Shown: positions 9,477 to 19,322 of the stretch, piece after piece
How the letters are laid out: every line of letters begins with the position of its first letter
How positions within the stretch are numbered: position 1 is the first letter of the stretch
Source of the DNA: Verrucomicrobiota bacterium
Lineage (GTDB): Bacteria; Verrucomicrobiota; Verrucomicrobiia; Limisphaerales; Fontisphaeraceae
DNA: 44,365 nt
NCBI GenBank assembly: GCA_037139415.1
Contig: JBAXGN010000046.1
Span: 1 to 44,365, forward strand
Direction: 5' to 3'
Position numbers and translations under genes: made by a program
The notes under the pieces: generated by a model
Told to the model about the DNA's origin: nothing
Seen by the model: only the letters and a program-made list of their open reading frames with translations
Database searches by the model: none

Positions 9477-12400
9477 CCCTTCAACTAACGGCGAGGCAAA
9501 TGCCCCTCACCCAAGGAACGCCCTGGAACGTCGCGATTTCCTGAAAACCATTGGCCTCGGTTCGGCAGTGTTGGCGTACGCACCTTGGCGGGCCATGGCC
9601 GGGCCGTTTGATCCGAAAGAGTTTGAGAAACTGGTCCCCGCCGATAAGAAACTGGCGCCGGAATGGGTGAAGTCCCTGTTTGAACGCGGGACCCGTACGG
9701 TCTATCGCGGGGCGGAGTTGGAAAAGATCGGGATGCCGGTGGGCGGGATTTGCGCCGGGCAACTCTACCTGGGCGGCGATGGCAAGCTGTGGCATTGGGA
9801 TATCTTCAATAAACATATCGGGACGGGCGATAGCCATTATCGCAATCCGCTAAAGCCCTCGTCGCCATTGGATCAGGGGTTCGCGTTGTTGGTGTCGGCG
9901 GGAGGTAAGTCGCAGTTGCGTCCGCTGGACGGCACTGGGTGGAGCGACGTGTCGTTCACGGGAGAATATCCCATTGGTTATGTGGAGTATCGCGATCCGG
10001 AATCGCCGGCGAGCGTATCTCTGGAGGCGTTCTCGCCGTTCATTCCGCTTAATCCCGAGGATTCGAATCTGCCAGCTACGGTCATGCGGTTCACGGTCAA
10101 GAATACCAGCGCGCAGCCGTTGGAGGCGGAGCTGGCCGGTTGGCTGGAGAATGCCGTGTGCCTGTACAGCAGCGAGACGCGGGACATCGTGCGGCGTAAC
10201 CGGGTGGTGAAACGCGACCAATACGTGTTCCTCGAAGCTTCCGCAGAAGCGGCCCCGATGGAGAAGAGCGCGCCCAAGCGGCCAGAGATTGTGTTCGATG
10301 ATTTCGAACGGGAGACCTACGAGAGTTGGATTGCGACGGGCACGGCGTTTGGCACCGGCCCGGTTGAGAAGAGCAAGGTGCCCGGTTACCAAGGGGAGCT
10401 GGGCATGCACGGCACGCACGTGGTGAATTCGCATGCCGCCGCGCCTGGCAACAATACTGGCGGGAAAGACGGTGCCACCGGTACGCTCACCAGCAAACCG
10501 TTTACCATTGAACGCCATTACATCACCTTCCTCGTTGGCGGCGGATCGCACAAAGGCAAGACCTGTGTGAACCTGCTAGTGGATGACAAGGTCGTCCTCT
10601 CCACCACTGGCGCGAGTGACAATAAGATGAGCCCGGCCAGTTGGAACGTGCGCAAGTGGGAGGGCAAGGTGGCAAAGATTCAACTGGTGGACAACGAAAC
10701 GGGGGCCTGGGGCAACATTGGCATAGATTACATCGTGTTCACGGATCAATCCGGCGAGGCGGCGGGGACGCTGGCCGAGGAATCGGATTTCGGCACGATG
10801 GGGTTGGCGTTGCTGGATCCCAAACCGGATGATCTGGCCGTCACGTCGTTGCCGGAAACGCCGGTGCCTTCCGGTCTGTTTTCAAAAAGCGCAATCGTTT
10901 CCGATGCGCTGGCCTCCAAACCGGCCGGGCACAAACTGGTCGGCTCGCTCACGCGCAAGCTGTCCCTGGCACCGGGGCAATCGGGCACCGTGACGTTCCT
11001 GGTCACGTGGCATTTCCCGAACGACAAGATCAAGGGCTTGAAAGCCACGCCGGTCCGGCATTACGCCGTCCGCTTCAATTCAGCGGTGGCCGTGGTCGAA
11101 TACCTGGCCCGGAACCTGGAATTGCTCGCCAGCCAGACGCGACTCTGGCACGACACCTGGTACGATTCGACGCTGCCGTATTGGTTCCTGGATCGCACGT
11201 TTCTCAACACCTCCATCCTGGCCACCTCCACGTCGCACTGGTTCCAGGACAACCGTTTTTATGGCTGGGAAGGCGTTGGTTGCTGCCCTGGCACCTGCAC
11301 GCACGTCTGGCATTACGCCCACGCCATGGGCCGCCTCTTTCCGCAACTTGAACGCAGCCTGCGCGAGTTGACGGATTATGGCACCGGGTTCGAGGAAGAG
11401 ACCGGGCGCATCCGGTTTCGCGCCGAGCACAACAACCACTGGGCGGTGGATGGCCAGTCGGGCACGATCCTGCGCGTGTATCGCGAACACCAGGCGAGTG
11501 CCGACAACCAGTTCCTGAAAAAAATCTGGCCGCGCGTGAAGAAGTCCCTCGAATTCATGATCAGCAAGGACGAGGGCGGCGACGGCATCATGGATGGTCC
11601 GCAGCATAACACGCTGGATGCCGATTGGTGGGGGCAGGTGGCCTGGCTCAGCGGCTTGTATCTCGCCGCGTTGCGGGCCGGGGAAGAGATGGCGAAGGAA
11701 TTGGGCGATGAGGCGTTTGCCCGGCAGTGTCGCGAGATTTTCGAGAAAGGCCGGCGGAACATCGGGGAGAAACTGTTTAACGGCGAGTACTTCGTTCAAC
11801 AGGGTGATCCGGCTCACGCCAAATCCGTCGGGTCTTATGACGGCTGCGAGATTGACCAGGTGTTCGGCCAAAGCTGGGCGTGGCAGGTCCACTTGGGGCG
11901 CATCCTGGATGAGGACAAGGTGAAGACGGCGTTGCGCTCCTTGTGGCGTTACAATTTCACGCCGGATGTCGGCCCGTATCGCGAAGCGTACAAGTCGGGC
12001 CGCTGGTACGCGATGCCGGGGGAAGCCGGGTTGCTGATGTGTTCCTGGCCGAAGGGCGAGGCTGCGCGCGTCAAGGTGAGTTACGATTATTATTTCAACG
12101 AATGCATGAACGGGTTCGAGTACCAGGTGGCCGGGCATATGATCTGGGAAGGGATGGTGCAGGAGGGGCTGGCCATCACGCGTGCCGTTCATGACCGTTA
12201 TCACGCATCCCGGCGCAACCCGTGGAACGAGGTGGAGTGCGGCGATCACTATGCGCGGTCCATGGCCAGCTACGGTGTGTACCTGGCCGCGTGCGGCTAC
12301 GAGTATCATGGCCCTCAGGGGCGGCTTGGCTTTGCTCCGCGGCTGACACCGGAAAAGTTCCAGGCAGCCTTCACGGCGGCGGAAGGGTGGGGGACCTTCA

Positions 12401-12639
12401 CGCAATGGTTGGAGAACGGGACGGCCATGGCACGGGTGGCGCTCAAGTGGGGGCAATTGCGCGTGCGCACGCTGGCGCTCGGGTTGCCGCCGAATACTGC
12501 TGCCGCCAAAGTGAAAATCATTGTGGCAGGGAAAACCATTCAGGGCACCCTGGCCAAACAAGGCGACCGGGTGGAGATTCAGTTAAACGCAGACGTCCTG
12601 CTTAAAGCGGGTGAGACGCTGGAAGTGATGGTGAGTTGA
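9466..12639 (+). CDS. Tat-exported GH116-family glycoside hydrolase with inserted beta-sandwich module
   Basis: A 1057-residue glycosidase related to GBA2-type family GH116 enzymes (beta-glucosidase or beta-xylosidase). It opens with a twin-arginine signal, RRDFLKTIGLGSAVL at about residues 22-36, so it is exported folded. The N-terminal GH116 sandwich starts near residue 75 (RGAELEKIGMPVGGICAG). The catalytic (alpha/alpha)6 part follows residue 560. By position relative to the family, E602 (FYGWEGVG) is the likely nucleophile and D718 (NTLDADWW) the acid/base. Residues about 275-427 form an extra module (FDDFERETYESWIATGTAFG up to IGIDYIVF) that resembles the beta-sandwich module attached to some GH32 levanases. 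It may bind carbohydrate. The ATG overlaps the upstream gene by 11 bases. The substrate cannot be read from sequence. Confidence 0.85.
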   Translation: MKHNPSTNGEANAPHPRNALERRDFLKTIGLGSAVLAYAPWRAMAGPFDPKEFEKLVPADKKLAPEWVKSLFERGTRTVYRGAELEKIGMPVGGICAGQLYLGGDGKLWHWDIFNKHIGTGDSHYRNPLKPSSPLDQGFALLVSAGGKSQLRPLDGTGWSDVSFTGEYPIGYVEYRDPESPASVSLEAFSPFIPLNPEDSNLPATVMRFTVKNTSAQPLEAELAGWLENAVCLYSSETRDIVRRNRVVKRDQYVFLEASAEAAPMEKSAPKRPEIVFDDFERETYESWIATGTAFGTGPVEKSKVPGYQGELGMHGTHVVNSHAAAPGNNTGGKDGATGTLTSKPFTIERHYITFLVGGGSHKGKTCVNLLVDDKVVLSTTGASDNKMSPASWNVRKWEGKVAKIQLVDNETGAWGNIGIDYIVFTDQSGEAAGTLAEESDFGTMGLALLDPKPDDLAVTSLPETPVPSGLFSKSAIVSDALASKPAGHKLVGSLTRKLSLAPGQSGTVTFLVTWHFPNDKIKGLKATPVRHYAVRFNSAVAVVEYLARNLELLASQTRLWHDTWYDSTLPYWFLDRTFLNTSILATSTSHWFQDNRFYGWEGVGCCPGTCTHVWHYAHAMGRLFPQLERSLRELTDYGTGFEEETGRIRFRAEHNNHWAVDGQSGTILRVYREHQASADNQFLKKIWPRVKKSLEFMISKDEGGDGIMDGPQHNTLDADWWGQVAWLSGLYLAALRAGEEMAKELGDEAFARQCREIFEKGRRNIGEKLFNGEYFVQQGDPAHAKSVGSYDGCEIDQVFGQSWAWQVHLGRILDEDKVKTALRSLWRYNFTPDVGPYREAYKSGRWYAMPGEAGLLMCSWPKGEAARVKVSYDYYFNECMNGFEYQVAGHMIWEGMVQEGLAITRAVHDRYHASRRNPWNEVECGDHYARSMASYGVYLAACGYEYHGPQGRLGFAPRLTPEKFQAAFTAAEGWGTFTQWLENGTAMARVALKWGQLRVRTLALGLPPNTAAAKVKIIVAGKTIQGTLAKQGDRVEIQLNADVLLKAGETLEVMVS

Positions 12640-12693
12640 GATAGGTTTGTGACACTATTTACGCAATAAACGCAAATTTACTCCTGCATTATT

Positions 12694-12897
12694 ATGGGTA
12701 TCCAAGATCGAGATTACATGAAGCGACCAAGGGACGATGAGGATTCAAGTTATTCATCGTCCGAGAGCAATGCCGAGGAATTTCTCGCTAACTTCCTGCA
12801 ACGGCATCCCCGATTCTTTATCTACGTTGGCATCGGCCTCGTCGCGCTCATCGTCATTGCGGTTGTCGTTACCATGATCGCTTCCAAGAGGCAGTAG
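12694..12897 (+). CDS. Small single-pass membrane protein
   Basis: A 67-residue protein with a charged and Ser-rich N-terminal half (MGIQDRDYMKRPRDDED) and one strong membrane helix at about residues 42-63, ending in a short basic tail (ASKRQ). The GIQDRDYM-type opening is seen in small proteins of planctomycetes and verrucomicrobia as I recall them, which supports a real gene. No function is known to me. It lies 54 bases after the GH116 gene on the same strand and could share its transcript. The ribosome-binding site is weak. Confidence 0.65.
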   Translation: MGIQDRDYMKRPRDDEDSSYSSSESNAEEFLANFLQRHPRFFIYVGIGLVALIVIAVVVTMIASKRQ

Positions 12898-12972
12898 GCG
12901 GGCTTTGGATTTGCGTTAATGGACTGCATTTTCAGCAATGGGTACATTGTGTCGTATTTTCTGTTCAAAGGA

Positions 12973-14187
12973 TCACGGTGAAGGTTTGCCTGGTGCATCG
13001 CGCAAGGGGGCGCCTGCATCGGTTGGGAGTCGCATCGGACGGCGAACGAGATAATGCGGTTTTCGGGGCGGCTCGTGTCCCCAGTTCTCGCTGTAGCCGT
13101 AATAGAGCCAGCCGCGCAGGCCATCGGCTTCATCAGGGATGAAGGTCGGATGCCATGCCACCTCGCAGCCGGTCCGTGCGATTACCGGCACGCGCCAAAC
13201 CTGCTGCATCCGTTCGCGTGGCCAGTGAATACCATCTTCGGAAAAGGCCGCCCAAATGCCGCTGCGCCGCGCTTGGCATGCCTCGCGCCAGACGTTCATG
13301 CAGAACAGCATCATGTATTGCCGCAACGCGAGAACGAACACGACGTGAGGAAATAGTGCGTCGGCTTCCGGCTGGCCACTGGTCAAGACCGGAGTGTCTT
13401 TGCCTCCCAAGCCTGGTTGGTCGAAATTTCCCAAATGATACTTCATCCATGCACCCGGTTTTGATGCTTCACTCACCGGACAACGCGCCATGCAGATTTG
13501 CACACCGCGACCATCCACGCGTTCGTGGGAGGTGTAATACGCATAGAGAAATTCACCGCGCGGTTCCGCGAATACCCATGGTTCGCCGACGCCTTGATCA
13601 CCCCGCCCCTTGGGGTCTTTCGGCAACTGCCCGGACAGTACCGGCCCACGCTTTTCAAAAGTGATACCGTCATCCGACGACACCGCCAGCGCCACGCTGC
13701 AATAGAAACCGGGGATGCCATTGCCAACGCTGGCCATGTTCTCCTGGTCTTCGGCGTGGTAGAAGGCCAGCAACTCGCCGGTCTTCGCCCGCACGGCGGC
13801 GTTGATGCCGGCATAGCCATTGTCAAACGCGCCGGGCTTGCCTTTGTCGAGTACCTTGGTGGCCTTGGTGAATTTTCCATACTCCGGCCCTTCGAGCAGG
13901 AACGACGATACCCCGGCGGAAACCAGCACGCGATACTCTGGTCCGGATCGAATCACCGCCAGCCGCCCATCTGGGAAATACCGCAAGCCCAAGGCTCGGT
14001 CGGCAAGCACGGTTTCAGGAGGGCCAAGGGTGATGGGCTTTTCGCCGACGGTCCGGCGCACGGCTGAAAGCGGCAAGGGCTGCGCCTCCTCCGCTTGGGT
14101 CTGGGCAGCGATGCAGGCTGTGCCGGACAGAGCCCAGCTCAGCAGGCTTATCACCACTTTGCCGAAAAGGAACTGTAATCGTCGCAT
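12973..14187 (-). CDS. Secreted beta-propeller protein (sialidase / GH43-like fold)
   Basis: A 404-residue exported protein with a Sec signal peptide at residues 1 to about 30 (basic MRRLQF, hydrophobic core, cleavage near CIAAQ). The body has repeated beta-strand blocks with Asp-box-like turns such as SSDDGITFEKRG and SEDGIHWPRE. It also has the DGRLAVIRSGPEYRVLVSAG stretch typical of five- or six-bladed propeller glycosidases. A glycan-active or glycan-binding role is inferred. I cannot name the family with certainty or point to catalytic residues. The ATG at 14187 is preferred over a TTG three codons upstream. It follows the RND pump gene on the same strand after 59 bases that contain a hairpin ending 3 bases before the ATG. 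Confidence 0.7.
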   Translation of the reverse strand: MRRLQFLFGKVVISLLSWALSGTACIAAQTQAEEAQPLPLSAVRRTVGEKPITLGPPETVLADRALGLRYFPDGRLAVIRSGPEYRVLVSAGVSSFLLEGPEYGKFTKATKVLDKGKPGAFDNGYAGINAAVRAKTGELLAFYHAEDQENMASVGNGIPGFYCSVALAVSSDDGITFEKRGPVLSGQLPKDPKGRGDQGVGEPWVFAEPRGEFLYAYYTSHERVDGRGVQICMARCPVSEASKPGAWMKYHLGNFDQPGLGGKDTPVLTSGQPEADALFPHVVFVLALRQYMMLFCMNVWREACQARRSGIWAAFSEDGIHWPRERMQQVWRVPVIARTGCEVAWHPTFIPDEADGLRGWLYYGYSENWGHEPPRKPHYLVRRPMRLPTDAGAPLRDAPGKPSP

Positions 14188-14190
14188 ATT

Positions 14191-14209
14191 CCGCAAGGTT
14201 TTCTTGCGG
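14191..14209 (-). promoter_or_regulatory. Hairpin immediately upstream of the propeller-protein start
   Basis: A perfect 7-base stem (CCGCAAG / CTTGCGG) with a 5-base loop sits 3 bases before the ATG at 14187. It would cover the place of a ribosome-binding site in the mRNA. No T-run follows on the minus strand, so termination of the RND operon here is unlikely. Translational control is an inference. Confidence 0.4.
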
Positions 14210-14246
14210 AAGAATCCTGACAGTAAACCGCCATCAGGAACAAGAT

Positions 14247-17200
14247 TTATGATTTGGACGCGGGTTTGCCCGCATAGGCCATGTAGTACAGTATTGGCAC
14301 CGCCATGCGGCTAATGGTCAGACTGGCAATTTCCCCGGCCATCAGGGCGATAGCCAGCCCCTGGAAAATGGGATCAAACAGAATGACGCCCGCGCCTACC
14401 ACGACCGCCAGGGCTGTGAGTAACATAGGACGGAACCGTACCGCCCCGGCATCAATAACTGCCTCCGCCAGGGGCATGCCTTCCGCGATGCGTTGTTCGA
14501 TGAAGTCCACCAGGATGATGGAATTGCGCACCACAATACCGGCGCCCGCCATGAAGCCAATCATGGAGGTGGCCGAGAAGAATGCGCCCATCAGTCCGTG
14601 CGCCGGGAGAATGCCCACGAGCGAAAACGGAATTGCCACCATGACGATGAACGGCGTCAGGAAGGATCGGAACCAGCCGACCATCAGCACGTAGATCAGC
14701 ATTAGCACGGCGGCGAAGGCCATGCCCATGTCGCGAAATACCTCGATGGTGATGTGCCATTCCCCGTCCCATTTCATGGATGGTTGCGTATCGGCGAAGG
14801 GTTGCACTGCGTTCCAGATTTTTAACTCCGCCGTCGTGCCGCCGTATTGGCGCGGGTCAATTTTGGCCAGCGCTGTGTTCATTTTCAGGATGGCGTACAC
14901 GGGGCTTTCAATGACGCCCGCCACATCGCCAATCACATAAGTCACCTGCATCAAGTTTTTGTGATAGATGCTCTTGTCCGTGATGGTTTGCTCCATGCGC
15001 ACCAGTTCCCGTAACGGGATCAAGGCGCTGCTGTTGGTGCCGGGTTCCGCGAGCATGTTGCCGTCCCCGGAGCGTACGCGCAGCGCCAGGAGTTCTTCCG
15101 GAGTGGTGCGACTGGCGCGCGGCAGGTGCAGCACCAGTTCCACGTCTTCCTTCTCACGCGGCAGGTGGACGAGGTCCACGGAAAGTCCTTCCACCGCCAG
15201 CCGTAAAGTCTGGGAGATGGTTTCCGCGCTGACGCCATTCAACGCGGCCTTTTCCTTGTCAATGATGAACCGGGTTTTGGGCTGGTCCGCTTCCAGATAC
15301 CAGTCGGTATCCACCACGCCCTCGGTTTGCTGGAAGATTTCCCGCACCTTTTTCGACAGCGCCAACCGGGATTCTTCGGTGGGGCCATAGATTTCCGCAA
15401 CCAGCGTTTGCAGCACCGGCGGGCCGGGTGGCACTTCCGCCACGGCCACGCGCGCGCCGTATTTGTTGGCGATGGCAGTGACTTGCGGGCGCACCCGCCG
15501 GGCGATGTCGTGACTCTGGGCCTTGCGTTGGCTCTTGTTGACCAGGTTCACCTGGATATCCGCCACGTGTGAGCCGCGCCGCATGAAATAATGGCGCACC
15601 AGCCCGTTGAAATTGAAGGGGGCGGCGGTGCCGACATAAATCTGGTAGTCGGTCACTTCCGGTTCACCGCGCACCACGGCGGCGATCTCGCGCGCGGCCT
15701 GGGCGGTGCGTTCCAGCGCGCTGCCTTCCGGCATGTTCAGGATGACCTGGAATTCGCTCTTGTTGTCAAAGGGCAGCATCTTCACTTTCACCCAGCCGAG
15801 CAACACCGTGCCCATGACGGCAAGCAACAGGGCCGTGATGATCCCCAGGAATCCATAGCGCCACTTTGCCTGCCCAATGAGCGGCCCCATGATCCGCCGG
15901 TACAGCCGCGTGAAGAAATCCTCCTCATGCTCAAAATGGGAATGCGGGGCGGAAGTTGTGCTGACGGAAGTGGATGCCGCTACTTTGCTGGCTCCCCAGC
16001 GCAGGATGCGCACGGCTGCCCAGGGGGTGACAATGAATGCGATCCCCAGCGAGAACAACATGGCCGCGCTGGAGCCCACCGGAATGGGCCGCATGTAAGG
16101 CCCCATCAGGCCGCCCACAAATGCCATTGGCAGCACCGCAGCAATCACGGCGAAGGTGGCGAGAATAGTCGGGTTCCCGACTTCGTTGACGGCCTCAATG
16201 GCGATTGCACTCCAAGGGCGGCCCTGGTTGTGCGGCAGGTGGAAGTGGCGCACAATGTTTTCCACCACCACAATGGCGTCGTCCACCAGGATACCGATGG
16301 AGAAGATCAGTGCGAACAGCGTGATGCGGTTCAGCGTGTAGCCGTACAAATAGAAGACCAGCAATGTCAATGCGAGGGTCGCGGGAATGGCGATGCCCAC
16401 GATCAGGGACTCGCGCCAGCCCAGGGTCAGCAGGATCAGGATCGAGACACTGACCACCGCGATGCCCATGTGGAACAGCAGCTCATTGGATTTTTCCGAG
16501 GCAGTTTCACCGTAATGGCGAGTCACGGTCAGCGTGATGTCAGCGGGGATCAGGCGGCCCTTCAGGGCGTTCACCTTTCGCATTACGTCGTGCGCCACGT
16601 CAATTGCATTGGCGCCAGGGCGTTTGGCTACCGTGATCGTGACCGCGTTTTGTTCGGTGGCCAGGGATGCGCTGGCGATGCCTTGGCCAAACAGCACATA
16701 CTGGGTTGGCTCTTCTGCGCCATCCACAATGGTCGAAACTTCCCGGAGATAAACCGGCTTGCCGTTGAATACTCCGGCGACCACATTGCCGACTTCCTCC
16801 GCGCTGCTTAGAAATGCGCCGGTTTCCACAGCGACCTCATGATTGTCGCTGGTAAGCCCCCCGGAGGCGGTTTGCCGATTGGCCTGTTGCAGCATAGGGA
16901 TCAGGCCGGCGGCGCTAAGGTTGCGGGAAGCCAGCCGTGCCGGATCCAGGAGCACTCGCACCTGGCGTCGTGCGCCGCCAATGATGGTTGTCTCCGCCAC
17001 CAGCGGCACCTGTTTGACCGCATCGTCCACCTGGGCCACCAGTCGCCGCAAGGTCAGATGATCGTAGCGCGAGCTGTGAAACGTCAGCGCGAGAATCGGC
17101 ACGTCGTCAATCGAGCGCTGCTTGATGAGCGGCGCGGAGACTCCGTGCGGGATGCGGTCGTAATTCGATTGCAGCTTCTGGTTCAACTTTACCAAGCTGC

Positions 17201-17576
17201 GCTCGATGTCCTCCCCAACCTTGAAGCGTACAATGACGAGGCTTTCGCCGGGTTTTGAGGTGGAATATACATACTCAACGCCCGGGATTTCCCATAACAA
17301 TTTTTCCATCGGACGCGTGACGCGCTCCTCAACTTCCCGGGCATTGGAGCCGGGCATGGACACCATCACATCCACCATCGGCACCTTGATCTGCGGTTCC
17401 TCCTCGCGCGGCAACAGCAGAGCGGCGCCTACCCCCAGCAACACGGAGGAAAGGATGATTAACGGCGTGAGCTTGGAATCAATAAACAAACTTGCCACCC
17501 GACCGGCCACGCCAAGCCCGGATGGCGTGTCCTTGGGCCTTTGAGTCCCTTGCGATTTGGTGTCGTTGCTATTCAT
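14247..17576 (-). CDS. RND-family efflux pump, inner-membrane permease (AcrB/HAE1-like)
   Basis: A 1109-residue proton-driven efflux permease. Two halves are visible, each with one membrane helix, a large periplasmic loop and then a cluster of helices. The first helix ([20 protein letters not shown], about residue 37) is followed by the porter domain. The family signature [13 protein letters not shown] in TM4 carries the paired Asp residues of the proton relay. The second half ends with [12 protein letters not shown] and [20 protein letters not shown]. The N-terminal [28 protein letters not shown] stretch, given here in parts, matches the broad drug and solvent exporters more than the metal CusA group, and no Met cluster was noticed. 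Only 6 bases separate it from the adaptor gene, so they form one operon. No outer-membrane TolC-type gene is present in the window. Confidence 0.93.
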   Translation of the reverse strand: MNSNDTKSQGTQRPKDTPSGLGVAGRVASLFIDSKLTPLIILSSVLLGVGAALLLPREEEPQIKVPMVDVMVSMPGSNAREVEERVTRPMEKLLWEIPGVEYVYSTSKPGESLVIVRFKVGEDIERSLVKLNQKLQSNYDRIPHGVSAPLIKQRSIDDVPILALTFHSSRYDHLTLRRLVAQVDDAVKQVPLVAETTIIGGARRQVRVLLDPARLASRNLSAAGLIPMLQQANRQTASGGLTSDNHEVAVETGAFLSSAEEVGNVVAGVFNGKPVYLREVSTIVDGAEEPTQYVLFGQGIASASLATEQNAVTITVAKRPGANAIDVAHDVMRKVNALKGRLIPADITLTVTRHYGETASEKSNELLFHMGIAVVSVSILILLTLGWRESLIVGIAIPATLALTLLVFYLYGYTLNRITLFALIFSIGILVDDAIVVVENIVRHFHLPHNQGRPWSAIAIEAVNEVGNPTILATFAVIAAVLPMAFVGGLMGPYMRPIPVGSSAAMLFSLGIAFIVTPWAAVRILRWGASKVAASTSVSTTSAPHSHFEHEEDFFTRLYRRIMGPLIGQAKWRYGFLGIITALLLAVMGTVLLGWVKVKMLPFDNKSEFQVILNMPEGSALERTAQAAREIAAVVRGEPEVTDYQIYVGTAAPFNFNGLVRHYFMRRGSHVADIQVNLVNKSQRKAQSHDIARRVRPQVTAIANKYGARVAVAEVPPGPPVLQTLVAEIYGPTEESRLALSKKVREIFQQTEGVVDTDWYLEADQPKTRFIIDKEKAALNGVSAETISQTLRLAVEGLSVDLVHLPREKEDVELVLHLPRASRTTPEELLALRVRSGDGNMLAEPGTNSSALIPLRELVRMEQTITDKSIYHKNLMQVTYVIGDVAGVIESPVYAILKMNTALAKIDPRQYGGTTAELKIWNAVQPFADTQPSMKWDGEWHITIEVFRDMGMAFAAVLMLIYVLMVGWFRSFLTPFIVMVAIPFSLVGILPAHGLMGAFFSATSMIGFMAGAGIVVRNSIILVDFIEQRIAEGMPLAEAVIDAGAVRFRPMLLTALAVVVGAGVILFDPIFQGLAIALMAGEIASLTISRMAVPILYYMAYAGKPASKS

Positions 17577-17582
17577 GGCGGG

Positions 17583-18617
17583 TTATGGCGCGTTGGCTTT
17601 GATCGTCAACGGCTGGCCATCCACCAACGCCGCCGCCCCCTCCGTTACAACCAGTTCTCCCGCTTCCAAGCCGGATACCAGCTCGATTTCGCCATTGATC
17701 AAACGCCCGGTTTTTACCAATCGCAATTGGGCTCTACCGCCTGTCGTCACAAACACGCATTCCATTTGTCCACGATGAACTACTGCGCTGTCCGGCACGC
17801 GTATCTTGGTGCTTTCGCCGACTGGCACGCTGACTCGGCCAAACAGTCCGGCTCGCAGTCCGGCATGGGCTGGCAAACTGAATTTAACCAGGAAGGTGCG
17901 GCTTTGGGGATCCGCCACGGGTTCCACCTCGGCCACCTGCCCGGGAAGCGGTTCAGATAGCGTGGAAAGGAGGACCGGCATTTTTGCACCCAATTGAATG
18001 CGGGACAACAGCGCTTCTGGCACGTCTGCCTCGAAGCGCAAGGTGGCCGGGTCTTCCAGTTCCAACAGGGTGCGACCCGGTCCGGCCAGATCGCCCACTT
18101 CAGCCAGTTTTCGGGTGATGACACCGCCAAAGGGCGCCAGCACCCGACCATAACCCAGCATGGCTTCGGTTTCCTGCACGGTGGCTTCCGCCACCAGGAA
18201 TTGCATTTGGACACGTTCGGCTTCCTGCGGGGTGGTCGCCTGCTTCAGCAGCAATTCGTTGTAACGCTTGCGCTCGGCGTCTGCCTGTTGTCGCACCGCC
18301 TTGACCTGCGCCAATTTCGCACGGATTTCCTGCACATCCAATTCGGCCAGCAGTTCGCCCGCCTTGACCGTTTGTCCGGCGTCCACCGGCAATTGGGTGA
18401 TGTGCCCGGAAACTTTGGCCTCAATGTGCGTGCGCACCTTGGCGCGTACTGTGCCCACCACTTCTTCCACGGCCTGGTGGTTTTTTCCCTCCGCTTTGGC
18501 CACGCGCACGGCTGCCGTTGGTAGTGCGGGCTCGGTGGCTACATGAGATTCCCGGCCGCATCCGCTTACCCATGCGACGGTGACTATGCCAATCAGAAGA
18601 ACACCTTTGGTATTCAT
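17583..18617 (-). CDS. RND efflux periplasmic adaptor (membrane fusion protein), lipoprotein
   Basis: A 344-residue adaptor that would link the RND permease to an outer-membrane channel. The N-terminus is a lipoprotein signal peptide with lipobox VSGC at about residue 20. A lipoyl-like half-motif (VRAKVRTHIEAKVSGHI) is followed by a coiled-coil hairpin rich in Lys, Gln and Glu at about residues 100-150. The second lipoyl half follows (GYGRVLAPFGGVITRK). The beta-barrel and membrane-proximal domains complete the order. It is the first gene of the efflux operon and is transcribed toward the permease. An AT-rich gap of about 100 bases separates it from the DUF6132 gene upstream. Confidence 0.92.
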   Translation of the reverse strand: MNTKGVLLIGIVTVAWVSGCGRESHVATEPALPTAAVRVAKAEGKNHQAVEEVVGTVRAKVRTHIEAKVSGHITQLPVDAGQTVKAGELLAELDVQEIRAKLAQVKAVRQQADAERKRYNELLLKQATTPQEAERVQMQFLVAEATVQETEAMLGYGRVLAPFGGVITRKLAEVGDLAGPGRTLLELEDPATLRFEADVPEALLSRIQLGAKMPVLLSTLSEPLPGQVAEVEPVADPQSRTFLVKFSLPAHAGLRAGLFGRVSVPVGESTKIRVPDSAVVHRGQMECVFVTTGGRAQLRLVKTGRLINGEIELVSGLEAGELVVTEGAAALVDGQPLTIKANAP

Positions 18618-18719
18618 AATGTCATTTAGAAGATTAGCGCATAAAATCGCTATGAATCAGCGCAGTTTATATACCACGTCGTTAAAACAAGCAAGCCTGA
18701 CGATGTTATTTTTTAATGG

Positions 18720-18887
18720 TTATCGCCGGGAGGTGACAAACATCACGAGGCCCCAGAATCCGCCATAAAGCGCGCCCCGCCACCAAGTGGCAGTCAAGGG
18801 ACAGGTCCCGGAACTGCATTGGCCGTAATACCCCAGCAACGACCCCAACCCGGCCCCGATGCCAAGAAAAAGAATCAGCGGCAACAT
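18720..18887 (-). CDS. Small DUF6132-like membrane protein
   Basis: A 55-residue protein with two membrane segments (MLPLILFLGIGAGLGSLLGY and WWRGALYGGFWGLVMFV). Between them lies a Cys-containing loop, GQCSSGTCPLTATW, with the two cysteines five apart. This layout fits the DUF6132 group of small membrane proteins. The ATG at 18887 overlaps the end of the upstream DUF2892 gene by 13 bases and has a GGATGG stretch before it, so the two are translationally coupled. The CxxxxC loop hints at a redox or sulfur-related role, but that is inference. Confidence 0.7.
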   Translation of the reverse strand: MLPLILFLGIGAGLGSLLGYYGQCSSGTCPLTATWWRGALYGGFWGLVMFVTSRR

Positions 18888-19084
18888 GAGCCACCATCCT
18901 TTCCAATCCCGAGTTTGCGCAGGATGTTTTCCGCCGGGCAAAAGCCGGTGAAGGCGGATTGAATGAGGTTCAGGCCGACAAAGGCGGTCAGGGCATGCCC
19001 CCACGGGGAGACCCAATGGGCGATGGCGGTGCCAATCAGCACCATGGTGCCGGCCATAATTCGAATCACATATTCCATTTTCAT
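18875..19084 (-). CDS. DUF2892 / YgaP-like transmembrane protein
   Basis: A 69-residue protein matching the membrane module found at the end of YgaP-type rhodaneses (DUF2892). The features are an N-terminal EYVIRIMAGTMVLIG helix, a short loop with HWVSPWGHALTAFVGLNL, the FCPAENILRKLG motif and a double-Cys tail (GGSCCR). YgaP itself has a rhodanese domain in front; here only the membrane module is present. The ATG at 19084 is chosen because the conserved part starts with MKMEYVIR. Upstream is an AT-rich region with a candidate promoter and an inverted repeat. Confidence 0.75.
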   Translation of the reverse strand: MKMEYVIRIMAGTMVLIGTAIAHWVSPWGHALTAFVGLNLIQSAFTGFCPAENILRKLGIGKDGGSCCR

Positions 19085-19113
19085 AAAAAAATCACGTAAC
19101 GTTTTTAATATGA

Positions 19114-19138
19114 GTATATGATTATACACAATTGTCAA
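19114..19138 (-). promoter_or_regulatory. Candidate promoter/operator for the DUF2892-DUF6132 pair
   Basis: On the minus strand TTGACA (19138-19133) and TATAAT (19126-19121) both occur, but only 6 bases apart, so they cannot be one promoter. One hexamer may serve with a weaker partner. A perfect inverted repeat, GTATA-tgat-TATAC, spans 19114-19127 and overlaps TATAAT, which is a plausible repressor site. YgaP-type genes are known to be controlled by ArsR-family repressors in some bacteria, but no regulator gene is nearby. Confidence 0.35.
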
Positions 19139-19322
19139 ATCTCTTTTTTATCTGTTTTTTGCCAACTTGCTCCACCTGCGTCTGTCGGGCGGCGATCGGC
19201 CACTGTGTTTGTGGCTGCCCGCCCGCTTTTCTGACATCATCCATCCCGACATAAACATTCTGATTTCATGCTTTTATCGTGGCGGGATATTGGTGATGAG
19301 CATAGAGTGACGTACGGCAGCT

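Noticed and set aside
11080-12561. 493-codon minus-strand frame inside the GH116 gene
   Set aside because: The GH116 frame is supported by motifs and signal peptide. The antisense frame is a by-product of high-GC codon use, like the similar frames opposite the RND pump, sulfotransferase, SUMF and kinase genes.
19121-19138. TTGACA plus TATAAT as one promoter for DUF2892
   Set aside because: The hexamers are only 6 bases apart, far from the 16-18 needed, so they are kept only as a candidate regulatory region.
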